10,219 nt of DNA from Porphyromonadaceae bacterium UBA4277 (GCA_002395965.1 DGVT01000085.1:230-10448); one strand, 5' to 3'; shown: positions 1 through 6,267, numbered from the stretch's first letter. A program made the numbers and translations. The notes: a model not told the origin generated them from the sequence alone.

Positions 1-63
1 CTAACCAACTGAACTAACGCACCGTTTGTGTATGTAACAATTCACCTTTTGGGCGATTGCGGG
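1..63 (-). other. 5' leader of a leftward gene outside the window
   Basis: Downstream of the leftward promoter at 66-97 there is no start codon on the minus strand before the window edge, because no CAT occurs on the plus strand in bases 1-60. The transcript therefore has an untranslated leader of at least about 55 nt, or starts with an RNA gene, beyond the window. Its identity cannot be seen. Confidence 0.5.
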
Positions 64-65
64 TG

Positions 66-97
66 CAAAGGTACGGCGGTTTTTTGGACTGTGCAAA
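66..97 (-). promoter_or_regulatory. Consensus Bacteroidota sigma-70-type promoter, leftward
   Basis: Read on the minus strand there is TTTG (97-94), a 20-nt spacer, then TACCTTTG (73-66). This matches the -33 TTTG and -7 TAnnTTTG boxes of Bacteroidota primary-sigma promoters, with the expected spacing. Transcription would begin around base 58-60 and leave the window. An extended stretch around it closely resembles the promoter at 6236-6267. Confidence 0.75.
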
Positions 98-105
98 TTT
101 TTCGC

Positions 106-126
106 AAAAAAAATGATGTTTTTTTT
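106..126. repeat. A8/T8 inverted repeat between divergent promoters
   Basis: Eight A residues (106-113) and eight T residues (119-126) are separated by TGATG. A second, outer pair, TTCGCA (101-106) and TGCGAA (135-140), is also complementary. The tract lies between the leftward promoter and the cstA promoter. A/T tracts like this bend DNA and can act as upstream elements, so a promoter-architecture role is an inference only. Confidence 0.4.
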
Positions 127-146
127 CGATTTTCTGCGAATAAAGG

Positions 147-176
147 GCTGTTACTATAAATAATGTATTAACTTTG
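147..176 (+). promoter_or_regulatory. Probable cstA promoter
   Basis: TAACTTTG at 169-176 is a perfect -7 box. The -33 box is weak: the nearest candidate is GCTG at 147-150 with an 18-nt spacer, and no TTTG lies at the usual distance. The start would be near base 182, giving a leader of about 60 nt before the cstA ATG. A weak -33 box would suit a gene that needs an activator, but no activator site could be identified. Confidence 0.55.
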
Positions 177-244
177 CGCGTCATTAAAGCAGTTCAGGCA
201 AGCAATCTGCATTTAGTGCACAGTAAATTTTTAGCAAAAGTCTT

Positions 245-1783
245 ATGATTTCATTTTTGGTAAGTTTTGTAGCCCTGGTGATGGGCTATTTCATCTATGG
301 CTCAATAGTGGAGCGTGTGTTTGGCCCCGACGACCGTGACACGCCCGTTAAACGCCTTGCCGATGGTGTTGACTACGTGGAATTACCCATGTGGAAGATT
401 TTCATGATTCAGTTTCTCAACATTGCCGGCACGGGTCCAATTTTCGGTGCAATCATGGGCATGTGGTTTGGTCCGGCAGCACTGTTGTGGATTGTGCTGG
501 GGTGCATCTTTGCCGGTGCCACGCACGACTATCTGAGTGGAATGCTGTCGATGCGGCATGATGGTGGCAGCTTGCCATTTCTCGTCGGCAAATATTTGGG
601 CGGCATCACGCAGCGTGTGATGCTTGTGCTGGTGATTGCGCTGATGGTGATGGTGGGGGCTGTGTTTGTCTATAGCCCAGCAATCATCCTGTCGGGCTTT
701 TCCGGCACGATGACGATGTGGATAATTGTGATTTTCATTTATTATATAATAGCGACTTTGCTGCCTATCGACAAGATTATCGGCAAGATTTACCCCTTGT
801 TTGCCGTGTCGCTGATATTCATGGCCATTGCTCTGATGGTGGTGCTGGTGGTGAAAATGCCGTCGCTGCCCGAGGTGTGGGAGATCGGTAATATGGAGCG
901 CTGGCAGACGGCGCAGATGGTGGATGGCACCGATGCCCTGGGTGTTGTGGCCTTTCTGCAAAAGAACCCGATATTCCCCTGCCTGTTCATTACCGTTGCC
1001 TGCGGTGCCATCAGTGGTTTCCATGCCACGCAGAGCCCTCTCATGGCGCGTTGCATGGCGAGCGAGCGATTAGGCCGCAAGGTGTTTTACGGTTCAATGA
1101 TTACCGAGGGCTTTGTGGCTCTGATCTGGGCCACGGTGTCGAGCTATTTCTTTTATGCCGGCGGCTGGCGTGAGGTGTTGCCTGCCGAACAGGTGGATGC
1201 ATTCCTGGCGCAGCTGCCCGGACCCGAGGGCAAGACGCTGATACAGTACTTCGGTGCTCCTGCAGTGGTTAAGATTGTGTGCACCGGGTGGCTGGGACTG
1301 TTTGGCGGCGTGCTGGCTGTGCTGGGTGTGGTGGCGGCGCCCATCACCAGTGGCGACACGGCGCTGCGCTGCGCGCGCTTGATTTTGGCCGAGAAGTTTC
1401 ACGTTGACCAGCGAAAGGTGCCGTATCGCCTGCTGGTGAGCCTGCCGGTGTTTCTGTGCGCCTTTGGCTTGCTGATGTGGCAGGTGGGTAATCCCGACGG
1501 CTTCAATGTGTTGTGGCAATACTTCGGATGGGCTAACCAGACGCTTAGTGTGTTCACGCTGTGGACCATCACTGTGTATCTTGCCATCAAGGGCAAGCCA
1601 TACTGGATTATGTTGCTTCCTTCACTGCTCATGACTGCCGTGTGCATAACGTTTATCTTGGTCTCGCCGCAGTGTTTGGCTCTGCCGGAAAGTGTAGCGT
1701 GGGTTACGGCGCCGGTTGTGACCATAGTGGCCGCAGTGTGGTTCTTCATGTGGAAGTCGCGGCGTAAAGCAACGGAGGAATGA
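245..1783 (+). CDS. cstA: Carbon starvation protein A (CstA) family transporter, short form
   Basis: A multi-pass inner-membrane protein of 512 residues, rich in hydrophobic segments from end to end. CstA-family signatures are clear: NIAGTGPIFGAI (59-70), FAGATHDYLSGM (89-100), SGFHATQSPLMARC (257-270), PITSGDTALRCAR (366-378) and FGWANQTLS (427-435). The family takes up peptides or pyruvate, and in enterobacteria it is induced by carbon starvation; which substrate applies here cannot be read from sequence. E. coli CstA has about 700 residues, so this is the shorter form usual in Bacteroidota, not a truncation, and both ends look intact. The ATG at 245 is the first in frame and directly opens a membrane segment. 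There is no clear Shine-Dalgarno sequence. Its stop overlaps the start of the HAD gene by 4 bases, so the two are almost certainly co-transcribed and translationally coupled. Confidence 0.93.
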   Translation: MISFLVSFVALVMGYFIYGSIVERVFGPDDRDTPVKRLADGVDYVELPMWKIFMIQFLNIAGTGPIFGAIMGMWFGPAALLWIVLGCIFAGATHDYLSGMLSMRHDGGSLPFLVGKYLGGITQRVMLVLVIALMVMVGAVFVYSPAIILSGFSGTMTMWIIVIFIYYIIATLLPIDKIIGKIYPLFAVSLIFMAIALMVVLVVKMPSLPEVWEIGNMERWQTAQMVDGTDALGVVAFLQKNPIFPCLFITVACGAISGFHATQSPLMARCMASERLGRKVFYGSMITEGFVALIWATVSSYFFYAGGWREVLPAEQVDAFLAQLPGPEGKTLIQYFGAPAVVKIVCTGWLGLFGGVLAVLGVVAAPITSGDTALRCARLILAEKFHVDQRKVPYRLLVSLPVFLCAFGLLMWQVGNPDGFNVLWQYFGWANQTLSVFTLWTITVYLAIKGKPYWIMLLPSLLMTAVCITFILVSPQCLALPESVAWVTAPVVTIVAAVWFFMWKSRRKATEE

Positions 1784-2502
1784 GACACAGTGTTTTTGAC
1801 AATGTTACGGCAATCTTCATCGACCTCGACGACACGCTGTGGTGGTTCAGCGCCAATAGCCGCGTTGCGCTGCGCCTGACCTACGACCACTTCGGCATGT
1901 GCCGGTTTGAGCCAGACTTCAATAAGTTTGAGGAGATTTATGAGTCGCGCAACAGTGAGTTGTGGCATGAGTATCATCACGGCCACATCGAGCGTGACTA
2001 CCTGATGGTGGAGCGTTACAGGCATGTGTTGCAGCAGGTGGGCTATGACGGAGACCCTACGGCCACCGGCAGCGCGATGAACGCTCACTACCTCGACGTT
2101 CTTGCCGAGCAGCCTCTTGTGGTGCCCGGGGCAAAGTCGCTGTTGGAAGCGCTGCATAGGCACGGCTATCAGGTGAATGTGCTGAGTAACGGCTTTGCCG
2201 GAGTGCAGCAGCGCAAACTGCGCAGCGGCGGTCTGGAGCACCTCGTCGATAACGTCGTTCTGAGTGATGATTGCGGCATCACCAAGCCACTGCCCGGCAT
2301 TTTTGACTATGCCCTGCAGCGCTGCAATGTCGCAGCCGGCAATGTGGTGATGATAGGCGACGACCCCGACACCGACATCGCCGGGGCCCACCGGGCCGGC
2401 TGGCGCACTATCTACTATAACGCCAAACATCGCCCTGCCGTGGCCCACACTGCCACCCTCGAAGTCGCATCGCTGGCCGAGATAGAGCAGTTGCTCGAAT
2501 AG
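1780..2502 (+). CDS. YjjG-family HAD hydrolase (probable non-canonical pyrimidine nucleotidase)
   Basis: A 240-residue cytosolic HAD-superfamily hydrolase with all four motifs. Motif I is DLDDT (15-19; D15 nucleophile, D17 acid/base). Motif II is LSNG (135-138). Motif III is TKP (168-170, K169). Motif IV is GDDPDTD (193-199). The helical insert between motifs I and II is a C1-type cap. Overall layout and length fit the YjjG branch, whose E. coli member dephosphorylates nucleoside monophosphates, including damaged or modified pyrimidines; exact substrate here is inferred. The ATG lies inside the cstA stop (ATGA), with GGAGG at 1774-1778 almost abutting it, so translational coupling to cstA is likely. 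Other phosphoglycolate-phosphatase-like HAD proteins are the main alternative. Confidence 0.82.
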   Translation: MRHSVFDNVTAIFIDLDDTLWWFSANSRVALRLTYDHFGMCRFEPDFNKFEEIYESRNSELWHEYHHGHIERDYLMVERYRHVLQQVGYDGDPTATGSAMNAHYLDVLAEQPLVVPGAKSLLEALHRHGYQVNVLSNGFAGVQQRKLRSGGLEHLVDNVVLSDDCGITKPLPGIFDYALQRCNVAAGNVVMIGDDPDTDIAGAHRAGWRTIYYNAKHRPAVAHTATLEVASLAEIEQLLE

Positions 2503-2590
2503 GCTCGCAAGCAGTGCCCCTCAAATCTTAAATTCTATTATAGGGTGTGCCTAAATCTTTATTCATAATCTATAATTCAAAATTATTTTG

Positions 2591-2598
2591 TAAATTTG
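2591..2598 (+). promoter_or_regulatory. Possible -7 box ahead of the GH25 cluster
   Basis: TAAATTTG matches TAnnTTTG and lies 30 bases before the first GH25 start, in the 126-base gap after the HAD gene. No TTTG is found at the right distance upstream, so the promoter is half-supported. No hairpin with a T-run was seen after the HAD gene, so read-through from cstA is also possible. Confidence 0.4.
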
Positions 2599-2628
2599 CC
2601 GTTTGTATAGACGCAACCTCTTGACACA

Positions 2629-3936
2629 ATGAAATTGTCGCGATATCTTTTACTACTGATAATCACACTGGCATCCGTGGTCGCTCACTCCGAAGAGATT
2701 GAGGTCGAGGTGACTACGCCCGTGGTCGATGGCATTGACGTGAGCGATCACCAGAAAGTCATCGACTGGGATGCCACTGCCCGTGACAAGCGAGTGAAAT
2801 ATGTCTATATCAAGGCTACCGAAGGCGCCACCTATCAGTCGCGCCTCTATCGGCAAAACTTAGAGAACGCCCGCCGCGTGGGCATCAAGGTGGGTAGCTA
2901 CCACTTCCTGCGCACCGGCTCGCGCATACGCGACCAGTTTGAGAACTTCAAGCGCGTGGTCAAGAAGCATGAGCAGGACTTGCTGCCGCTCATCGACATC
3001 GAGGTGCGTCAGGGCTGGACCAACCAGCAGGTGCGCGACAGCGTGAAGCTTTTTGCCGACCTTATCGAGGAGTATTACGGCTGTCGCCCGATGATTTACA
3101 CCAGTTCGCACTTCTATAATCACATTCTGGGCCGCGCCTTTGCCGACTACCCACTGTTCATAGCCCGCTATGCCACCAATGCCCCGTCGCTCGACAGCGG
3201 CCAGTGGACCATGTGGCAGTATAGCGAAAAAGGGCGTATAGCAGGCATCTCGACCACTGTGGATCTGTCGTGTTTCAACAAGGGGCGGGGCTTGCACGAC
3301 ATTCTCATCAAGGAGCACCGCATGGGCTCGCGCAAGCGCAGCAATGCCGATGCCGTGGATCAGAAAGACAAGCCCGGCAGTGTGAAGGTGAAAGAAGCCC
3401 CCAAGATGTCGAAAAAGCAGGAAAAAGAGCTCAAGAAACAGCAGGAAAAAGAGCGCAAGGCTCGCGAGCGCGCCGAGAAGCTGAGACGCGAAGAAGAGGC
3501 CAAGCAAGCCGAGAAGCAGCGCAAGCTCGAGGAGCAGCAGCGCAAGAAGGCTCAGCAGCAGGCTCATGAGCAGCAACGCAAGCTCGAGGAACAGCAGCGC
3601 AAGCAGGCCGAGCAACAGCGCAAACTCGAAGAGCAGCAAAAGAAAAAAGAAAAAGAGCTGGAAAAAGCCCGGCAAGAGCAACTCAAGAAGCAACAAGAAG
3701 CCGAGGCAAAGAAAGCCGAGCAGACCCGCCGGCAGCAAGAAGTGCAGCAACGACTGCACCAGCAGCAAGAAGAACAAAAAAAGGCTAAGGAAGAGCAACG
3801 CAACAAACTGCAGCAGCAAAAACAAAACGCCACTCAAGCGCGACAATATAAGAGCTATAAAACCGACAATGACGATGACGTGCGCCAGAGCACGCGCTCT
3901 CGCAAAACCAACAAAAGCTCGGCCGACAACGATTAG
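2629..3936 (+). CDS. Secreted GH25 muramidase with long coiled-coil tail (GH25-1)
   Basis: A 435-residue exported lysozyme-like enzyme that should cleave the MurNAc-GlcNAc bond of peptidoglycan in the periplasm or outside the cell. Residues 1-21 form a signal peptide (basic start, Leu-rich core, cut probably after AHS). The GH25 barrel spans about 32-230. It keeps DGIDVS (34-39, D37 equivalent to the N-terminal catalytic-site Asp) and LIDIE (121-125, D123 and E125, the Asp-x-Glu pair), plus GSYHFLR (89-95), YGCRPMIYTS (150-159) and MWQYSE (195-200). After 235 comes a tail of about 200 residues, very rich in Lys, Glu, Gln and Arg and predicted as a long helix or coiled coil, ending in an acidic then basic segment. 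GH25 domains are usually about 200 residues, so the tail nearly doubles the protein. It may tether or space the enzyme, but that is inference. First of three tandem paralogues. Confidence 0.9.
   Translation: MKLSRYLLLLIITLASVVAHSEEIEVEVTTPVVDGIDVSDHQKVIDWDATARDKRVKYVYIKATEGATYQSRLYRQNLENARRVGIKVGSYHFLRTGSRIRDQFENFKRVVKKHEQDLLPLIDIEVRQGWTNQQVRDSVKLFADLIEEYYGCRPMIYTSSHFYNHILGRAFADYPLFIARYATNAPSLDSGQWTMWQYSEKGRIAGISTTVDLSCFNKGRGLHDILIKEHRMGSRKRSNADAVDQKDKPGSVKVKEAPKMSKKQEKELKKQQEKERKARERAEKLRREEEAKQAEKQRKLEEQQRKKAQQQAHEQQRKLEEQQRKQAEQQRKLEEQQKKKEKELEKARQEQLKKQQEAEAKKAEQTRRQQEVQQRLHQQQEEQKKAKEEQRNKLQQQKQNATQARQYKSYKTDNDDDVRQSTRSRKTNKSSADND
3517..3645 (+). repeat. Repeat units coding QRKLEEQQRK in the GH25-1 tail
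   Basis: Three near-identical 30-base units at 3517-3546, 3574-3603 and 3616-3645 code for QRKLEEQQRK, QRKLEEQQRK and QRKLEEQQKK (residues 297-306, 316-325, 330-339). They sit within a longer K/E/Q-rich region. The spacing differs (27 and 12 bases between units), so this is an irregular internal repeat, probably grown by slippage or unequal recombination. Copy number may vary between strains. Confidence 0.75.
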
Positions 3937-3976
3937 TCCCCAGCCTGTTATCGCCAGCACAACAACTGAGAATTAA

Positions 3977-4915
3977 ATGTCACCCCGACTGCTCACATAT
4001 GCCACACTGTGCCTGCTATCGATGCTTCAGTTGCAGGCGCGTGAGAAAGCAGCCGCCGCTACCGAGCAGTTTCACGGCATCGATGTGAGCTGGTATCAGA
4101 AGAAGATCAACTGGGATGTGGCAGCCCGCGACAAGCGCATCACATTTGCAATCATCAAGGCCACCGAAGGCGGAAAACTGCAGGATGCCAACTACCGCTA
4201 CAACATTGAGAATGCGCGTCGCAAAGGCATCAAGGTGGGCAGTTACCATTTCCTCCGGCCTGAGACTCCTGCCCGGCAGCAGTTTGACAATTTTAAGTCG
4301 CGCGTAAGGCACAGCGAGCAAGACCTGATCCCGGTCATAGACATTGAAGACATTCCCGAAATGGGAATACGCTGGAAGCCGCAGCAGGCTCGCGACATGC
4401 TCAAGCAAATGGCCGACCTGATTGAGAGTCACTACGGCTGCAAGCCCATGATTTACACGAGCAACAAGTTTTTTACCGACTATCTTGGGCGTGCCTTTGC
4501 CCACTACCCGCTATTCATTGCCCGCTATGGCGGCGCCGAGCCCGAGCCTCTCAATGGCACGTCGTGGACGCTGTGGCAGTTCACTAAAAACGGTCGTGTC
4601 GATGGCATTGACCACGCAGTGGATTTGTCGCGGTTTAACAAGGGGCGTTCGCTGGCAAGCATCGCAATGCACAAGGGCAAGAAGCATGCGCCGCCTAAAG
4701 GCAAAAAGCACGTTGCCCGGAGCAAAAAGGACAAAGCTGCCCCTGCCGGCAAGGCCTCTAAAAAAACAAATAGTAAAAAACTAAAAAAGCACCCGGGCGA
4801 AGGTGCAAAAGCCAATAATCTCAAAGCTGCGATCAATAAACAAGGTAAATTACACACAAAAGCAAAGCGCAAAGCCAATAAATCTCATGGAAAGTCACGC
4901 AAGAAAAACAAATAG
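3977..4915 (+). CDS. Secreted GH25 muramidase with Lys-rich basic tail (GH25-2)
   Basis: A 312-residue exported GH25 lysozyme-like enzyme and close paralogue of its upstream neighbour. Residues 1-21 are a signal peptide, probably cut after LQA. The catalytic barrel runs from about 32 to 230 with HGIDVS (33-38, D36), VIDIE (120-124, D122 and E124), GSYHFLR (88-94), YGCKPMIYTS (153-162) and LWQF (199-202). From 231 to the end lies an 82-residue tail in which 28 residues are Lys, with several Arg and only two acidic residues. It resembles histone H1-like tails and should be strongly cationic and disordered. It could bind anionic polymers such as DNA, LPS or wall polymers, but this is inference. 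The start is 40 bases after the previous stop, without an obvious Shine-Dalgarno sequence, and the end overlaps the next gene by 29 bases. Co-transcription with both neighbours is likely. Confidence 0.9.
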   Translation: MSPRLLTYATLCLLSMLQLQAREKAAAATEQFHGIDVSWYQKKINWDVAARDKRITFAIIKATEGGKLQDANYRYNIENARRKGIKVGSYHFLRPETPARQQFDNFKSRVRHSEQDLIPVIDIEDIPEMGIRWKPQQARDMLKQMADLIESHYGCKPMIYTSNKFFTDYLGRAFAHYPLFIARYGGAEPEPLNGTSWTLWQFTKNGRVDGIDHAVDLSRFNKGRSLASIAMHKGKKHAPPKGKKHVARSKKDKAAPAGKASKKTNSKKLKKHPGEGAKANNLKAAINKQGKLHTKAKRKANKSHGKSRKKNK

Positions 4916-5621
4916 CACGATTGTGCCGATTGTTGCCATGCTCGTCATTCTGCTTGGTGGCTGCAACGGCGGCAGCACGTCATCGCATCGCATCAGCATA
5001 GCACCTCGCGACTCTACGGCCCCCTACGACGGTATCGACATTTCCAGCCATCAAGGCAACATCGACTGGGCTAAGGTGGGCAACGATCCCTACATCCGCT
5101 TTGTCTATATCAAGGCAACCGAGGGGGCTACCTATCAGTCGGCGCATTATCGCTACAATGTGGAAGGTGCCCGGCGACAGGGGTTTCTTGTGGGTAGCTA
5201 CCACTATGTGACGTCGTCGTCGCCCATTCGTGATCAGGCTCGCAACTTCTTTATGCAGGCCACACGCGGCTCGCAGGACCTGATACCCATGCTCGATGTG
5301 GAAGAGCGCGGCAACTGGACGCGTAGCCAGCTCATCGACAGCGTGAGCTTGCTGGCGGCGCTGGTCGAGAAGCACTATGGCTGCCGGCCGATGATTTATT
5401 CTACCATCGACTTCTATAACAAGAACCTGGCCCCACATTTTAATAAATACCCACTGTATGTGGGGCGATACTCGTCGTCGAAGCCCATAATCAACTGGGA
5501 CGGGCACTACACCGTGTGGCAGTTTAGTGAGAACGGTATCATCCCCGGTATCGACGCCTATGTGGATTTGTGCCACTACCGCGACGATGGGTGGCTCGAT
5601 GAAATCACCATTAAGCACTGA
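4887..5621 (+). CDS. Lipoprotein GH25 muramidase (GH25-3)
   Basis: A 244-residue GH25 enzyme with a lipoprotein signal. The n-region contains R6 and K7, a hydrophobic run follows, and the lipobox LGGC places the lipidated cysteine at C26. There is no acidic run after the cysteine like the Bacteroidota surface-export signal, so it probably stays on the periplasmic side. Catalytic residues are kept: DGIDIS (48-53, D51) and MLDVEE (135-140, D137 and E139); GSYHY (103-107), YGCRPMIY (164-171) and WQF (211-213) are also present. There is no C-terminal tail. I chose the ATG at 4887 because it gives a proper n-region. An earlier in-frame ATG at 4803 would add 28 residues ahead of the signal, inside the coding region of the previous gene, and the ATG at 4938 leaves no charged n-region. 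The chosen start overlaps GH25-2 by 29 bases. Confidence 0.87.
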   Translation: MESHARKTNSTIVPIVAMLVILLGGCNGGSTSSHRISIAPRDSTAPYDGIDISSHQGNIDWAKVGNDPYIRFVYIKATEGATYQSAHYRYNVEGARRQGFLVGSYHYVTSSSPIRDQARNFFMQATRGSQDLIPMLDVEERGNWTRSQLIDSVSLLAALVEKHYGCRPMIYSTIDFYNKNLAPHFNKYPLYVGRYSSSKPIINWDGHYTVWQFSENGIIPGIDAYVDLCHYRDDGWLDEITIKH

Positions 5622-5636
5622 CGGCAATACAACAAA

Positions 5637-5662
5637 AGCGTTAAGTATGTTCACTTAACGCT
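5637..5662 (-). terminator. Rho-independent terminator of the tRNA-Glu/rpsT unit
   Basis: A perfect 10-bp inverted repeat (AGCGTTAAGT / ACTTAACGCT) with a 6-base loop is followed on the minus strand by TTTTGTT. It lies 8 bases past the 3' end of the downstream tRNA-Glu. On the plus strand no T-run follows, so it is expected to work mainly leftwards, although it lies just after the GH25-3 stop and might slow rightward transcription too. Confidence 0.75.
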
Positions 5663-5669
5663 AATTGCG

Positions 5670-5741
5670 TAGCCCATAGCAGAATCGAACTGCTCTTTCA
5701 AGAATGAAAATCTTGCGTCCTAGCCGATAGACGAATGGGCC
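5670..5741 (-). tRNA. tRNA-Glu (anticodon UUC), downstream copy
   Basis: The minus strand folds as a full cloverleaf of 72 nt. The acceptor is GGCCCAT/ATGGGCT with a G-U first pair. The D-arm is bounded by GTC and GAC. The anticodon stem is CAAGA/TCTTG around loop TTTTCAT, whose anticodon is TTC, reading GAA/GAG. The T-arm is AGCAG/CTGCT with loop TTCGATT. The discriminator base is A (complement of 5670) and the CCA end is not encoded. The sequence is identical over 72 bases to the copy at 6133-6204 on the other side of rpsT. Confidence 0.95.
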
Positions 5742-5754
5742 GTTTGCGCTTTCA

Positions 5755-5768
5755 CACATGCGCATGTG
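5755..5768. repeat. 14-bp perfect palindrome between rpsT and tRNA-Glu
   Basis: CACATGC followed directly by its complement GCATGTG. It lies in the 93-base spacer between rpsT and the downstream tRNA. Two further weak hairpins sit in the same spacer: GTGGTG/CGCCAC (5785-5802, 6-base loop) and AACCAA/TTGGTT (5807-5833). In the leftward transcript these could guide processing that separates the mRNA from the tRNA; none has a following T-run that would make it a clear terminator. Confidence 0.45.
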
Positions 5769-5834
5769 CTACTCGACGCAGGCTGTGGTGCTATTACGCC
5801 ACGCACAACCAATATTTCTCCTCGTCGTTGGTTA

Positions 5835-6092
5835 TTATGCTTCCAGCTTGTTAACCAGCTTAGCCAGCTTCGACTTCAGGTTGCCGGCTTTGTTCTTGCT
5901 GATAACATTCTTGCGACCTAACTTGTCGAGCAGTGAAGACACTCTCTTCAGCTCCTCAGAAGCCTTGGCCTTGTCGGTCATCTTGCGTAAGTTGCGAACT
6001 GCATTACGCATGGTCTTTCCATAATAACGATTGCGCAGGTTGCGTGACTGCGTCTGACGAATTCTCTTGATAGCTGACTTATGGTTTGCCAT
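5835..6092 (-). CDS. rpsT: 30S ribosomal protein S20
   Basis: An 85-residue, very basic protein starting MANHKSAIKRIRQ, the standard opening of bacterial S20, and matching the family along its whole length (usual size 83-90 residues). S20 binds 16S rRNA early in assembly of the small subunit. The start is clear: the ATG at 6092 is the only one giving the conserved N-terminus. Its leader is A/T-rich with a distant GGAA and no strong Shine-Dalgarno sequence. It sits 40 bases after one tRNA-Glu and 93 bases before the second, with no promoter box of its own in the 40-base gap, so it is most likely transcribed together with both tRNAs from 6236-6267. Confidence 0.97.
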   Translation of the reverse strand: MANHKSAIKRIRQTQSRNLRNRYYGKTMRNAVRNLRKMTDKAKASEELKRVSSLLDKLGRKNVISKNKAGNLKSKLAKLVNKLEA

Positions 6093-6132
6093 AATTTTTC
6101 TTTGATATTTTCCTTATTTAATTATTATTTTG

Positions 6133-6204
6133 TAGCCCATAGCAGAATCGAACTGCTCTTTCAAGAATGAAAATCTTGCGTCCTAGCCGATAGACGAATG
6201 GGCC
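6133..6204 (-). tRNA. tRNA-Glu (anticodon UUC), upstream copy
   Basis: It has the same 72-nt cloverleaf and UUC anticodon as the copy at 5670-5741, with no base difference. It is the first gene of the unit: the consensus promoter at 6236-6267 would start transcription about 25 nt upstream of the mature 5' end. CCA is not encoded. Confidence 0.95.
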
Positions 6205-6235
6205 TCGAAAACTTACCTGCGCAAAAAAGCGACTG

Positions 6236-6267
6236 CAAAGTTAGGTACTTTTTTTGAACTGACCAAA
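6236..6267 (-). promoter_or_regulatory. Consensus promoter of the tRNA-Glu/rpsT/tRNA-Glu unit
   Basis: On the minus strand there is TTTG (6267-6264), exactly 20 nt, then TAACTTTG (6243-6236). Both boxes match the Bacteroidota consensus perfectly, and the spacing is ideal, as expected for a strongly expressed stable-RNA/ribosomal unit. The predicted start is near 6229. Confidence 0.82.

Noticed and set aside
1399..2448. Minus-strand open frame of 349 codons opposite cstA and the HAD gene
   Set aside because: It resembles no family I recognise and runs antisense through two genes with full motifs. It is an effect of high GC at third positions.
2860..3960. Long minus-strand open frame opposite GH25-1, giving a very Leu-rich protein
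   Set aside because: The Leu-rich product is the mirror of the Lys/Glu/Gln codons of the tail, and the plus-strand frame has a signal peptide, an intact GH25 domain and catalytic residues.
2629..5621. GH25 cluster as phage lysis genes
   Set aside because: No holin, spanin or phage structural genes are present. All three have their own secretion signals, and composition matches the neighbouring host genes.
5670..5741. Duplicated tRNA-Glu as an attachment-site scar of an integrated element
   Set aside because: Both copies are full-length and there is only rpsT between them. No integrase or mobile gene is nearby, so simple duplication explains it better.
5758..6024. Plus-strand open frame opposite rpsT
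   Set aside because: It is an antisense shadow of S20, which is unmistakable on the minus strand.
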